Source: Bacteroidota bacterium
GTDB lineage: Bacteria; Bacteroidota; Bacteroidia; AKYH767-A; 2013-40CM-41-45
Reading direction: 5' to 3'
DNA: 32,730 bases
Assembly: GCA_016721305.1 (NCBI GenBank)
Contig: JADKIH010000020.1
Location: 1 to 32,730 of the forward strand
Both the position numbers and the translations under genes were made by a program. Shown here piece after piece: positions 1 through 9,356 of this stretch. Positions within the stretch are counted from its first letter, which is position 1. Each line of letters begins with the position of its first letter. Under the pieces are notes generated by a model. That model made no database searches and was not told the origin of the DNA. It saw only the letters and a program-made list of their open reading frames with translations.

Positions 1-38
1 GAAAGGTGGATATTGTTATCGAGTGGGGCTTGTTGGTA
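1..38. repeat. Imperfect direct repeat, left copy
   Basis: Bases 1-38 match bases 968-1005 with about five mismatches; the last 25 bases (14-38 against 981-1005) differ at one position only. The shared core includes TTATCGAGTGGGG followed by TTGTTGGTA. The two copies bracket the unknown 86-aa gene and the HNH gene. The left copy may continue beyond the window edge, so its full length is unknown. It could be the boundary of a small inserted segment or a scattered intergenic repeat of this genome. Confidence 0.6.
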
Positions 39-178
39 AGAGGGACTGGTATTCAGGCCGAAATTCGGAAACTTTTGGGGTTTGAATTGAATAAAACGAA
101 ATTCAGGCAAAAAGTGTTTTGGCAATTTCATTTAGAGAGTTCATCCTTATTTCCTATTTTTCCCTAAATTTTAAAACA

Positions 179-439
179 ATGGAACCAATCACAGTTAAAA
201 ACGGAATGCAAATTATTAAATTTAATTATGACGGAAATGGATCTGCACTTGCAAAAAAGCCAGATGGCTCATTTTTGAAGATGTCAGCTGAACAACTTGA
301 CCGTGCCTTGTTTCCGCCACAAGAAATTAAAACTCCTTCAGGCGCAATTCTTAGTATAAGGCCACGCCGTGAACCTATTGCGACGACTGATGTAATGAAT
401 GGTTTCAAGATTTGGGCAGTCATTCACACCAAAGCATAA
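179..439 (+). CDS. Hypothetical protein, 86 aa
   Basis: Small soluble protein with no signal peptide or membrane segment, and I do not recognise its family. I chose the ATG at 179 (protein starts MEPITVKNGMQII) because the longer frame to 119 would use TTG and adds a hydrophobic stretch that looks like translated leader. Residues 20-40 hold a short Gly/Lys-rich turn (DGNGSALAKKPDGS), the middle has a PPQE segment, and the C-terminus is mixed beta-like (GFKIWAVIHTKA). It lies between the left copy of a direct repeat and a broken HNH gene, so it is probably accessory cargo. No Shine-Dalgarno sequence is visible, which is usual in Bacteroidota. The existence of the gene is likely but not certain. 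Confidence 0.5.
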   Translation: MEPITVKNGMQIIKFNYDGNGSALAKKPDGSFLKMSAEQLDRALFPPQEIKTPSGAILSIRPRREPIATTDVMNGFKIWAVIHTKA

Positions 440-508
440 TTTTCGACAACGAGTCGCCGACGATTACGTTTCTCATCTAAAAAGTATAATTTCTATTCTT
501 GAAATTTC

Positions 509-873
509 ATGCACCTTTTCGATTTCCGACCAGTAACTGAAAAGCGCAACGAGTTTAACAAACACAGAAACAAACTCAAAGAATTACTGATCTCCAAACA
601 TGGTGCAGAGTGCATGCTTAAACTCAGCATGTGCGATATGAATAGTGGAATAGCCATCGACCACCTGATCCCACTTTCAACCAATCAGATCAATAAGTCC
701 TTGCGGAAATTGGAGCCGGTAAAAGGAAAGAAAGCAGCGACTCAGAGTTTCGATCAAATCATATCGATAATCTTGTGATAGCTTGTGCGAATTGCAATAA
801 CCATAAGAAGCATCGGATTTTGGAGCAAGAAGTGTTTATAAGAATTTTAGAAGCCAAGAAATGGAATTCATAA
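509..873 (+). CDS. HNH endonuclease, frameshifted
   Basis: The first frame gives 89 residues and stops at 776-778; the gene continues one frame over to a TAA at 871-873. The joined protein (about 121 aa) has the HNH arrangement. Asp51-His52 sit in IDHLIPLS, then SNHIDNLVIACANCN and the basic HKKHR tail supply the central Asn and final His of the beta-beta-alpha-metal fold. Cys35 and Cys42 with the later CANC pair could bind a structural zinc. The break lies around 743-765, upstream of the second half of the motif, so as written the first frame has no complete active site. It is either a sequence error or a decayed gene. HNH proteins of this size occur in mobile elements and as stand-alone nucleases; nothing here identifies the partner or target. 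Confidence 0.75.
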
Positions 874-967
874 GCATATTAAAAAATGAATGATTTGCTC
901 GCATGCGTCCATGTCTTTTTTCCTGTGATAGTACATGGGCGGGCTGATAGGTGCAATGGGTTGGTTG

Positions 968-1005
968 GAAAGTTGGGGAATGTTATCGAGTGGGGATTGT
1001 TGGTA
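968..1005. repeat. Imperfect direct repeat, right copy
   Basis: Right-hand partner of the repeat at 1-38. It starts 95 bases after the HNH stop and ends 38 bases before the 3' end of the metal efflux cluster, so it marks the border between the accessory segment and that cluster. No transposase or terminal inverted repeat is visible beside it. Confidence 0.6.
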
Positions 1006-1043
1006 TCGAAAAACAAAACATACTCATCTAATTATTTTGTTTA

Positions 1044-1945
1044 CTATTCACAAAACTCATCCTTACAATTTTCGCTTTCAGTCTCAAATGTTACATGTTG
1101 AATATTCATGTGCTCAAGCTCGTGCTTTAGTTCTGCTTTTATTTTTGAAATCTGGCCCCCATTCAAATCATTTTCTAAAATCAAATGAGCGGTCATTGCA
1201 TTTTTTGTTGTGCTCATTGCCCAAATATGAATGTGGTGAATATTTTTTACTCCTTCCTGTTTTAATAATTTAGTCTTTATTTTTTCGACATCAATATTTT
1301 CTGGTACTGCATCTAGTGACAATCTTAAACTTTCAGTTAGTAACGACCAAGTACTAAAAATTACAACAACCATAATGATCAAACTGATCAATGGGTCAAT
1401 CCATTGAATCCCACTATAAGATATAAAAATTCCGGCAATTACCACACCTGCAGAAACGACGGCATCCATAGCCAGATGTATATAAGCAGATTTTATACTT
1501 AAATCTTTTCTCTGTCTTTGAAAAAGAAAAAGCAGATATACTGTTAATCACAATTCCAAAACCGGCAACTATAGCAATAACTCCACCTTGGGTTTCTACC
1601 GGGCATGAATCTTTGAATTGCTTCCCATCCAATACTTCCAACTGCAATCAATAACACTACTGCATTCGCAAGGGAGGCCAATATTGTACTCTTATGCAAA
1701 CCATAAGTAAATCTATTTGTTGCTTTTGATTTTGCCAATCGAAATGCAAATAACGATAGCCCCAAACTTGCGACGTCACTCAAGTTGTGGCCAGCATCCG
1801 AAAGAAGAGCAAGTGAATTGAAGAAGAACCCTGCCACAAATTCTACTAATACAAATGTGCTATTTAGAATTATTCCAATCAAAAATGCTCTACTAACGTT
1901 CGTTAGTTGTATGGAATGTTGATGATTTTTGTGATCGTTACTCAT
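1044..1945 (-). CDS. Cation diffusion facilitator (CzcD-type) exporter, frameshifted
   Basis: Inner-membrane antiporter that would export Zn2+, Cd2+ or Co2+ from the cytoplasm in exchange for protons. Three overlapping frames together make one CDF protein of about 300 aa. It has a short His-rich N-terminus (MSNDHKNHQHS), then helices including LLSDAGHNLSD, whose Asp/His residues are the transport site in TM2. The matching TM5 site is AYIHLAMDAVVS (HxxxD), and a C-terminal cytoplasmic metal-sensing domain follows (HIHIWAMSTT, MNIQHVTFE). The frame breaks near 1600-1620 (before PVETQGGVIA) and near 1525-1540, in T-rich sequence where one extra base restores FQRQRKDLSIKSAYIH. Both look like dropped bases rather than decay. 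It is the last gene of the metal cluster, 19 bases after the adaptor gene. Confidence 0.85.
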
Positions 1946-1964
1946 TTTAAAATTGTAGATAAAT

Positions 1965-3146
1965 TTAATCGTTATGTTCGCCTTCTCCTTTTGTCAATTG
2001 ACTTAATAGATAATATGCTCCGTTGACAACAACTTTCATGTTCTCATCCATTTTTTCCGTAGGAGTAATTTCAACAAAGCCCATGTCTGTTGTGCCAATT
2101 TTCACTTGAATCTGGCGGAATACATTTGACTTCTGTTCAACATAAATATAGTGTTCCTCCCCATTGTTTACAATAGCTGCTTCCGGCAACGCCATGGCTT
2201 TATAATTGTCAATTTGAATCCGTGCCTCAATAAACATACCAGGCAAAAGTGCATCATCAACATGGTTTATCTTGGCATGTGCAATTACTGCTTGCGAATT
2301 GTCTTCAAAAGCTTTATTGACACTAAATATTGTAGCAGTATGACTATTATGAGGATCGTTAATAATTGAGAAAGTCAATTCCTGCCCTTCGTGTACTTTA
2401 GAAACATCCTGTTCGTACACTGTTAAATCAATATGTAGAAACCGATTGTCCACGATTTCAAATTGTGGCATATTGGGTTCAGCTAACTTTCCAATAAATA
2501 GATTTATTCGTTTGATAAACCCGGATATGGGTGCGACTATATTGAATGTTGATTTAATACTTTCAGGAGATATTTTATCAGCATTTACATTGAAGAGTTT
2601 TAATTTTTCTTTTAACGAAATAAATGTTGAAAGCTGGAGTTGATATTCTGCTTCTGCTTTTTGAAGGGTCTTTGCTGCGTTAATATTATCTTTCTGCAAA
2701 TCTTTCTGCCTCTCATATTCGGATTTAGTAAAAGTTAAATTCGCTTTAGCGGAAAAATATTCTTGTTGAGCTTGTAAAAACTCTGAGTTTTCAAGTGTTG
2801 CCAAAGCTTGACCTTTATTTACGAATTGTCCTTCCATAACCGGAATTTCTGTTACTATCCCGCCAACAAGAACGCTCACTTGTGCTCTATTCTGAGGCGG
2901 CAATTCTAATCTACCATTTACTTTCAATGATGTCTTTAAGTTCCGAAATGATATTTTGTCAATCTCAATTCCTATCGCTTTGATTTGATCATCTGTCAGT
3001 TTAATTTCAACGGGTGATTTTGAATTTGTACTCTCACTTTGATTTTCTTGTTTGTCAACAGCTTTATTATTGCATGAGAATAATAAACTTGAAGAAAAAA
3101 TGAAAGCAAAAATAATTGTGGTATTTGATATTGTGATGTTTTTCAT
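1965..3146 (-). CDS. RND efflux periplasmic adaptor (CzcB/CusB-type lipoprotein)
   Basis: Membrane fusion protein that links the inner-membrane RND pump to the outer-membrane channel in a heavy-metal efflux complex. The frame is intact at 393 aa. The N-terminus is a lipoprotein signal with lipobox LFSC and the modified cysteine at residue 25, so the protein is anchored by lipid. A barrel-sandwich (lipoyl-like) half starts near residue 90 (GGIVTEIPVMEGQFVNKGQA). A coiled helical hairpin spans about 115-185 (EYFSAKANLTFTKSEYERQK onward), and the second lipoyl half follows (VAPISGFIKRINLFIGKL). Beta-barrel and membrane-proximal domains (HIDLTVYEQDVSKVHEGQ) close the protein. The start is 12 bases after the stop of the pump gene, so the two are co-transcribed. 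The metal cannot be read from the adaptor alone. Confidence 0.93.
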   Translation of the reverse strand: MKNITISNTTIIFAFIFSSSLLFSCNNKAVDKQENQSESTNSKSPVEIKLTDDQIKAIGIEIDKISFRNLKTSLKVNGRLELPPQNRAQVSVLVGGIVTEIPVMEGQFVNKGQALATLENSEFLQAQQEYFSAKANLTFTKSEYERQKDLQKDNINAAKTLQKAEAEYQLQLSTFISLKEKLKLFNVNADKISPESIKSTFNIVAPISGFIKRINLFIGKLAEPNMPQFEIVDNRFLHIDLTVYEQDVSKVHEGQELTFSIINDPHNSHTATIFSVNKAFEDNSQAVIAHAKINHVDDALLPGMFIEARIQIDNYKAMALPEAAIVNNGEEHYIYVEQKSNVFRQIQVKIGTTDMGFVEITPTEKMDENMKVVVNGAYYLLSQLTKGEGEHND

Positions 3147-3158
3147 TTGCCGGTTAAT

Positions 3159-6100
3159 TTATTTGCTTATTAAGTAGTTAAGATTGATAGCTGACTGATT
3201 GTAGTTGTTTACTGTTTGCAGGTAACTACTCTGAATTTCGTAAGCCTTTGAAATACTTTGAATGAATTCGACATAGCTAATGTCTCCTGCCTTATATGAT
3301 TTGTCGGCAACAGTCATCAGTATTGATGCTACTTGCAAACCTTCCGAATTGTAATATTTAAGCTTTTCCTTGTTTAGTTCATACTCTTGCAAAGCCAAAG
3401 TATATGCAGTGTTCAGGCTTATGTTAAAATTATCAAATTCTGCTTGGGCAATTTTACTTTGTAACTTTGCAGCGTTTACCCTACCTGATTGTCCGGTTTT
3501 AAAAAGTGGAATTGATGTTCCTAAGGAATATCCCCAAAAGGGCGAGAGTTTATCAATACTCTGATTGAATGCACCAAATTGGATAGACGGGCTCCATTTC
3601 GATTTTTCCAATTTCCATTCAGCAATGCTTAAATTGACTCTTTGTTGTTGCAAATTGGAGATTGCATTTTGCTTAAGTGCATTAGTATCTATTTGTGAAA
3701 GTGTTGCGACAACCAATAATACATCATCTTTAGTATCAACAGGCATATTGAACCCTGTCCATTGCTGAAGTTCAGTTTGGAAAACAGAAACATCACGTTC
3801 CGCCTGCTGTTTTTGTATGCGAATTTGCTTAAGTTCCGCATCTGCTAAAACCTTTTCCAATAAATTTGTTTCGCCGACTTGATATTTTCTATTCGCAAAG
3901 TTGGCGAAATCAGAATAAGTACTATCCAATTGCTGTAATAATGCCAATCGCAGCTTCCCAAAAACCAATTGATAGTAGGCTGAAGAAATCTTTTGTACTA
4001 ATTCTAGCTTAGTAAGATTTAATTGTGCCTGTGCAGATACAATTTTCAGATTTTGAAACTGCGATTGTTTAGCTACAAGAAACGGATTTGGTATTCCAGA
4101 TGATGCACTGAGGTTGTAGTCACTTGATTTACTATTGATTTGTCCACCCTGATATTGAAGGTTCAGTGGGTCGAGAGTAAAATTAGTTTTCTTTAATTGA
4201 AATGGTTGGTCTATATTATAATTCGCGGATTGTATCAAAGGATCATTTCTTAGAGCATAGGAGATACAACTATCAAGTGAACATATATTTGTTTTTCCAT
4301 CATTTGGTGCAGTCAGCATTTGTGCTTTTACAGGGATAGCAGAGAATGTCAAAAGGAAAGCAATGCAAAGAGCAGCACCTTTGACTGCGAAATGCTTGTT
4401 TCGACTAAACAAGGAATATAGAACAGGTAAAACGATTAAGGTTAAAAATGTTGATGTAATCAATCCGCCGATAACAACTGTAGCCAATGGTTTTTGAACT
4501 TCACTACCAACAGAAGTTGATAATGCCATTGGAAGGAAACCTAAAGATGCAACTGCCGCTGTTGCAAGTACCGGCCTCAATCTTGCTGCAGTCCCTTTTA
4601 GAATCCGCTTGGTAATATCCTGCTCGCCTTCTTGTTCTAATCGGTTAAAGTAGGCTACTAAAACAATTCCGTTCAATACAGCCACACCAAATAATGCAAT
4701 AAAACCAATACCGGCACTAATACTGAAATTCATGCCACGTAAATAGAGTGCAAGAACACCTCCTATAGCTGCCAATGGAATGGCAGAAAAAATAATCAAT
4801 GATTCTTTTACTGACCTGAATGTAAGGAAGAGTAACAGCAGTATTAGAAACAAAGCCACAGGTACAGCGACAATCAATCTTCCCTTTGCTTCTTGTAAAT
4901 TTTTAAATGTTCCTCCATATTCAATATAATAGCCTGAAGGAAGTTTAAGATCTGCACTGAGCTTGTTTGCAATATCAATAGCGACGCTTTGAATATCTCG
5001 GTTTCGTGCATTTACTTCAACGACTATTCGGCGCTCGCCATTATCACGACTAATTTGAGCAGGCGCTGACTTAAACGAAATATCGCCAAGTTGCGAAATC
5101 GGAATTGTGTTCCATCTTCAAGTGGGACAAATATGTTTTTAACTTTACTGATATCAGCATCACGATAGTTTGCGTACCTTACAACAAGATCGAACTTTTT
5201 TTCACCCTCATACACTACACCTGTTTTTCCACCGGCAAGTGCAGTGTTTAACACTTTATTTACGATTTCAATATTCAGTCCGAATTGTGCTATCCTGTCT
5301 CGATTCCATTTTACAACAAGTTGCGGCATGCCAACTATTTGTTCTACCTTAATATCGGCTGCACCGCTGATGTTGCGAATAAGATTTGCTGTTTGGTTTG
5401 CTTTATTAAAAAGGATTTCCAAATTGTCTCCGTAGATTTTTATTGCTATGTCTGATTTTACACCGGCAATGAGTTCGTTGAAACGCATTTGAATCGGCTG
5501 CTCAAAGGATAAATTTACTCCTGGAATTACCGATAGCTTTTCATTCATCTTTTCTGCCAAATCTTCCTTGTCATGAGCTGACGTCCATTCTTGTTTATCC
5601 TTTAATAGTATAATCAAATCTCCACTTTCAATTGGCATTGGATCGGTAGGAATTTCCGAACTCCCGATTTTGCTAACTGTCTCCGTTACTTCAGGAAAAT
5701 TCTTCATTAGTATGTTTTCCAATTGTGTGGCCACTGAAATTGATTGCGGAAGGCTACTTCCTTGCCTGATAGTAAAATTGGTAGCAAAATCTCCTTCATC
5801 AAGCTCTGGAATAAATTCTCCCCCCAAAGTAGTAAAGACTAAGATGGATGAACACAAAAGAAAAAAAGCTGCAATCAATACTGTAATGCGATGCCTTAAG
5901 AAATACCTAAGTGTCGGTTCATAAAATTTTTGAATCCATTTTATGAATCGTTCGCTTAGACTTTCATCTGCTTTTATGTTTTTCGATAGGAAAAGGGAGC
6001 TCATGAGTGGAACATAAGTGATGGATAAGATCAATGCGCCAATAATTGCAAAACTAACGGTCAGAGCCATTGGCCGGAACATCTTGCCTTCGATACCAAC

Positions 6101-7495
6101 TAAGGCGAATATAGGAACATACACTATGAGTATAATAAATTGACCAAAGACTGCGCTACTCATAATTATAGATGAAGAGGAAATTACTTGTTTGTCCATT
6201 TGCTTTTGATCAAGCATTTGGTTCTTGAATTTATCATGGAGTAAGAACATCATACTTTCAACAACGATTACGGCCCCATCGACAATTAAACCAAAATCAA
6301 GTGCTCCCATACTCATAAGGTTTGCAGATATACCAAAAAGATTCATAAGGATAATCGCAAATAACATTGCAAGAGGTATGACCGATGCTACAATTAAGCC
6401 TGCCCGAAGGTTCCCCAGCATTAAAACCAAAACAAATATTACAATTACGGCACCCATAAACAAGTTGTGTTCTACGGTCCCAATTGTACTTGAAATCAAT
6501 TTAGTTCGGTCAACAAAAACATCAACTGTCACACCTTCTGGTAGGGTACGTTCCACTTGTTTCATTCTATCTTTTACATCCTTTATTACCTGTACTGAGT
6601 TTTCGCCTTTCATCATTAAAACCACACCACCAACGGTTTCGCCTTTACCATTTCGTGTCATCGCACCATATCTTGGCGCAAAACCGAATTGCACTCGAGC
6701 GATGTCTTTCACAAAAACAGGCATCCCATTCAGCTTTGTTACAATTATGTTGTCGATATCATGCAATGAGTTTATCAACCCTTCTCCTCTAATGAAATAA
6801 ATATTAGGGCCTTTGTCAATATAACTTCCACCTGTATTTTCATTATTGGAACTCAATGCTTGATAAACCTGAAGCAGCGAAATATTCATGCTTACTAATT
6901 TCTCTGGATCGACAGCCACTTCGTATTGTTTGAGTTTACCTCCAAAACTGCTCACTTCAACAACTCCGGCAACTCCAAGTAATTGACGCTTTACAATCCA
7001 ATCCTGTATAGTACGCAATTCCATTTCATTGTATTTGCTTTTATGGGCACTATCTACAGCAAGGGTGTATTGAAATATTTCACCAAGACCAGTAGTTGGT
7101 GGAATCATTTCCGGACTCCCATAAGCTTTAGGAATTTCCTCAGAAGCTGACTGTATTCTTTCGTTTACCCACTGTCGAGTTAAACTACCGGCAACCTTGT
7201 CTTTGAAAACAATTGTTATTACAGAAAGTCCACTGCGTGAGGTACTTCGTAACTCAACAAGATCCGGCAAACTTTTAAATTTTAATTCAAGTGGTGAAGT
7301 AATAAATTGTTCTACTTCTTGTGTCGCAAGATTTGGGGAGACAGTAATCACTTGCACCTGATTATTGGTTACATCAGGCAATGCGTCTATACTAAGTTGA
7401 GTAAAAGAAAAAATTCCCCAGCCAACAAAGACAAGTAATAATATTCCAGTGATAAGTTTGTTATTCACGGAAAATCCGATAATGCGATTTATCAT
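3159..7495 (-). CDS. CzcA-type heavy-metal RND pump fused to TolC-like outer-membrane factor, one frameshift
   Basis: Proton-driven pump that exports metal ions across both membranes with the neighbouring adaptor. I start it at the ATG of MINRIIGFSVNNKL (7495); an ATG 51 bases upstream (7546) stays in frame but adds an untypical leader. The RND part spans roughly the first 1050 residues, with the usual N-terminal FTQLSIDALPDVTNNQVQV. The heavy-metal signature ALDFGLIVDGAVIVVE (about 6250-6305) has Asp-Asp-Glu spaced like D402/D408/E415 of CzcA. This favours divalent Zn/Co/Cd/Ni over Cu+/Ag+. After the last RND helix (LIVLPVLYSLFSRN) comes a second export signal and about 380 residues of TolC-family helices. 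RND-TolC fusions of about 1440 aa are known in Bacteroidota. The frame breaks near 5103, where one added base converts TQFRFRN into TQIPISQLGDISFKS. Confidence 0.92.
4323..4397 (-). other. Internal signal peptide at the RND-TolC junction
   Basis: After the last RND transmembrane helix the protein reads KHFAVKGAALCIAFLLTF followed by SAIPVKA, then Q. This has a basic n-region, a hydrophobic core and a Val-Lys-Ala/Gln signal peptidase I-like site, with the cut predicted between the Ala codon at 4323-4325 and the Gln codon at 4320-4322. It would deliver the TolC part to the periplasm and could release it from the pump. Cleavage is inferred, not shown. Confidence 0.55.
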
Positions 7496-7593
7496 CAGCA
7501 AAGACATTTTAAGTATAAATAGTAAGAATAGAAATGCAAGGTGCATTTAATCAAAATGCCCTTATTTGTGTACAATTAACACGAAAAGAAAAA

Positions 7594-7917
7594 TTAAACT
7601 AATCGTGGCGGTTGCCAGCAATTATTCAAAAAAATAGAATAAAAAGAATGATTCAACAAAGCATAGTTTTTTGCTTTGATTTGAAAAGTTGTTTTAAGTC
7701 TGAAAGAGTGAACTGTAGTAACTAATAATGAACAACATGAACATGAACATAAAGGCGAACAAAAATCATTGGCTAGATCGTGATGTTCTTGTGCAGCCTG
7801 AATTGTAATTATTGAGGAGTGTTGTTTTGCGTCACATGAATCATTGCAAGGCATGAAAACCAATGCAAGCATGTAAACTGCCAATAACCCTGCTATAATA
7901 TTTCTCAGCGATCCCAC
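7594..7917 (-). CDS. DUF6660-like small exported protein
   Basis: Protein of 107 aa beginning at GTG (7917) with a hydrophobic N-terminus (IIAGLLAVYMLALVFMPC) that looks like a signal peptide or membrane anchor. It has a Cys-rich centre (CSPLCSCSCCS) and two closely spaced His in QEHHDL. The C-terminus ends NNCWQPPRLV, close to the WQPP ending I associate with the DUF6660 family of Bacteroidota, often found beside metal efflux genes. The Cys/His content is consistent with periplasmic metal binding, but no activity is established. It ends about 100 bases upstream of the pump start and probably belongs to the same transcript. The start codon is uncertain because no ATG gives a signal of normal length. 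Confidence 0.65.
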   Translation of the reverse strand: MGSLRNIIAGLLAVYMLALVFMPCNDSCDAKQHSSIITIQAAQEHHDLANDFCSPLCSCSCCSLLVTTVHSFRLKTTFQIKAKNYALLNHSFYSIFLNNCWQPPRLV

Positions 7918-8000
7918 GGGGCAAGAATATGAAAAAAATCCGTAAGAAACAACTTCAGCAACTTACACTTCTAAAACTTCATTAAAATCTGCATTTTGGA

Positions 8001-8423
8001 TCAGATTTTAATCCATGTCATGGAACTATGATGATTGGGATTATGTGTCGTGAAAAAGCAATGAGTAGAATCGTGATTTATCAAATCCCAATCATTGTCG
8101 CATTCCCAAAGCACTGAATTGTCATCACAACCCATTACATGAAAATTGTACATATAGTGATCACTATTCATACTACTCCAATTGCAATCGTAATTATTTC
8201 CGTTGTCATGGATAGTCATTGCGCCATTGGAAGTACAGCTAAAAGTATAATTTGTAAACTGAGAGGTAAGGTCAATACTGTCTTTGACGAAAGAACTTAC
8301 TTTCCAATTGCCAACAATTTGATCAGTTGTCGTACCAGATGTTGGTGAGGTACTATCTTTTTTGCATGATTGGAATACAAAAGTAAATAACAAGATAGCA
8401 CTTATGATTTTTAGAGATTTCAT
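8001..8423 (-). CDS. His-rich lipoprotein, lipocalin-like
   Basis: Lipoprotein of 140 aa: the signal ends with FQSCKKDS, giving the lipid-modified Cys at about residue 20. A Ser/Thr-rich linker (STSPTSGTTTD) and a small beta-rich domain follow, starting with IVGNWKVSSF, the GxW pattern of Bacteroidota lipocalin-like domains. The C-terminal half is unusually rich in His, Asp, Asn and Cys (HVMGCDDNSVLWECDNDWDL, then NHDSTHCFFTTHNPNHHSS), which could bind metal. It sits 83 bases upstream of the DUF6660-like gene and in the same direction, so it may be the first gene of the efflux cluster. Function beyond surface or periplasmic location is unknown. The ATG start is clear. Confidence 0.75.
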   Translation of the reverse strand: MKSLKIISAILLFTFVFQSCKKDSTSPTSGTTTDQIVGNWKVSSFVKDSIDLTSQFTNYTFSCTSNGAMTIHDNGNNYDCNWSSMNSDHYMYNFHVMGCDDNSVLWECDNDWDLINHDSTHCFFTTHNPNHHSSMTWIKI

Positions 8424-8677
8424 GATTTATTTTTATCAATTAAGGTTAATTTTATAATTCTTTGAATCGCAATAATTCTATCAAAGGTCTAATGAATCAA
8501 CAAAGAATGGAATGACTTGTATCACTTTTGAAAATGATATTAAGCAATTAAGCAACTTCATCTAACAAACAAAAATTATGAGATTAGGCACTTTAAAATT
8601 TAAACAAGTAATCATTGGATTATGAAAGGTAATTATTGGGCTTCCTCCATCATCGTTTTCTCCGCAGACGCCCAACT

Positions 8678-8760
8678 TTAGCGAATCACCCAAAACCCTC
8701 TTAGCGAATCGTCAGCGAATCAATCCCGCGTCCTAACGCCTCCTAACGTCTCCTAATGAA
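8678..8760. repeat. Short tandem repeats between lipoprotein and tRNA genes
   Basis: TTAGCGAATC occurs at 8678-8687 and 8701-8710, with a partial copy after 8712. Three 10-base units follow in exact register at 8731, 8741 and 8751 (TCCTAACGCC, TCCTAACGTC, TCCTAATGAA). The rest of 8424-8677 holds no gene that I can support. Confidence 0.6.
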
Positions 8761-8763
8761 AAC

Positions 8764-8794
8764 AAAAAAGCCTCATTCTTGCGAAATGAGGCTT
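8764..8794 (-). terminator. Rho-independent terminator after tRNA-Cys
   Basis: On the minus strand AAGCCTCATT pairs with AATGAGGCTT around a short loop and is followed by a run of T (plus-strand AAAAAA at 8764-8769). It lies 24 bases downstream of the tRNA 3' end in the direction of tRNA transcription. Confidence 0.8.
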
Positions 8795-8817
8795 AATGGC
8801 TTCTAATGAATTGAAAT

Positions 8818-8891
8818 TGGAGGTCCCGAGCGGATTCGAACCGCTGTACAAGCTTTTGCAGAGCTCTGCCTAGCCACTCGGCCACAGGACC
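8818..8891 (-). tRNA. tRNA-Cys (GCA)
   Basis: The minus strand folds as a complete cloverleaf. The acceptor stem GGTCCTG pairs with CGGGACC, and the D arm is GGCCGAGTGGCTAGGC. The anticodon loop CTGCAAA gives anticodon GCA, and the T loop is GTTCGAATC. The discriminator base is U, the identity base for Cys, and the 3' CCA is encoded (8818-8820). No other functional RNA is adjacent, and a terminator follows downstream. Confidence 0.95.
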
Positions 8892-8897
8892 TTTTTA

Positions 8898-8972
8898 TTT
8901 GAATTCAGAATTATGAATTCAGAAGCCGTCAGGAACCCTTTTTCTGAATTTTAAATTCTGATTTTTGAATTC
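8898..8972. repeat. Imperfect inverted repeat of GAATTC-rich sequence
   Basis: GAATTCAGAATTATGAATTC at about 8899-8918 is mirrored by the stretch ending in GAATTC near 8971, which reads on the other strand GAATTCAAAAATCAGAATT. It lies just upstream of the tRNA gene on the tRNA strand. It may be another simple intergenic repeat rather than a regulatory site. Confidence 0.4.
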
Positions 8973-9091
8973 CCAAACGGGGTGCAATAATAAGGAAAAA
9001 ACTGATCTTTTTTACAGCTTTTGAGGGTTTGGGGTTGCAAATCGGGGGAAAAGTAATTGGGGGTGCATAGGGTTGAAAATAAATTATTTAA

Positions 9092-9356
9092 GGCCCTTTG
9101 GCCGTGGAAACGGTGTGAATGCGTAAGATTTTTAAAAGTCGTTTAGCCTTTTCGGACCCATTGTGCCTCCTTTGTAGAAGCAAATCAGCAGCCATGGCAC
9201 TCGATCGTTCGGGTGAGCGATCACTCAAGTGTGCTGATAGTGCAACTCTCGAAGAGCGATGTTTCCCCCTTCATCGTGACTTCTGAAATGTTGGACTTCG
9301 TTTTGTTCGGCTTTGGGCCGAAGCCATTTGTTGGGAATGGCTTCGCCCTTTTTTTG
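9092..9356 (+). ncRNA. Candidate structured non-coding RNA (6S-like rod)
   Basis: This stretch has no ORF but can be folded by hand into a long rod closed by distant ends. GGCCC (9092-9096) pairs with GGGCC (9315-9319), GCCG (9101-9104) with CGGC (9308-9311), and AAACG (9108-9112) with CGTTT (9299-9303). Further in, TTT..AGAAG (9171-9180) pairs with CTTCT.AAA (9280-9288). At the tip, CAGCA and TGCTG enclose GATCGTTC/TGAGCGATC around a small loop. A strong terminator follows at once. The size (about 230-265 nt), rod shape and internal loops resemble 6S RNA, but I recognise no conserved 6S sequence, so the class is inference. The AraC gene downstream has its own likely promoter after the terminator, which argues against a leader. 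Confidence 0.4.

Noticed and set aside
886..1273. Two plus-strand ORFs over the right direct repeat and the 3' end of the CDF gene
   Set aside because: They overlap the antisense of a recognisable CDF exporter and have no family features of their own.
6225..6800. 191-aa plus-strand ORF inside the RND gene
   Set aside because: It is the antisense of well-conserved pump sequence; its Thr/Ile/Pro-rich composition is typical of a shadow frame.
8764..8794. Hairpin read as a plus-strand regulatory element
   Set aside because: The T run and the neighbouring tRNA both place it on the minus strand as a terminator.
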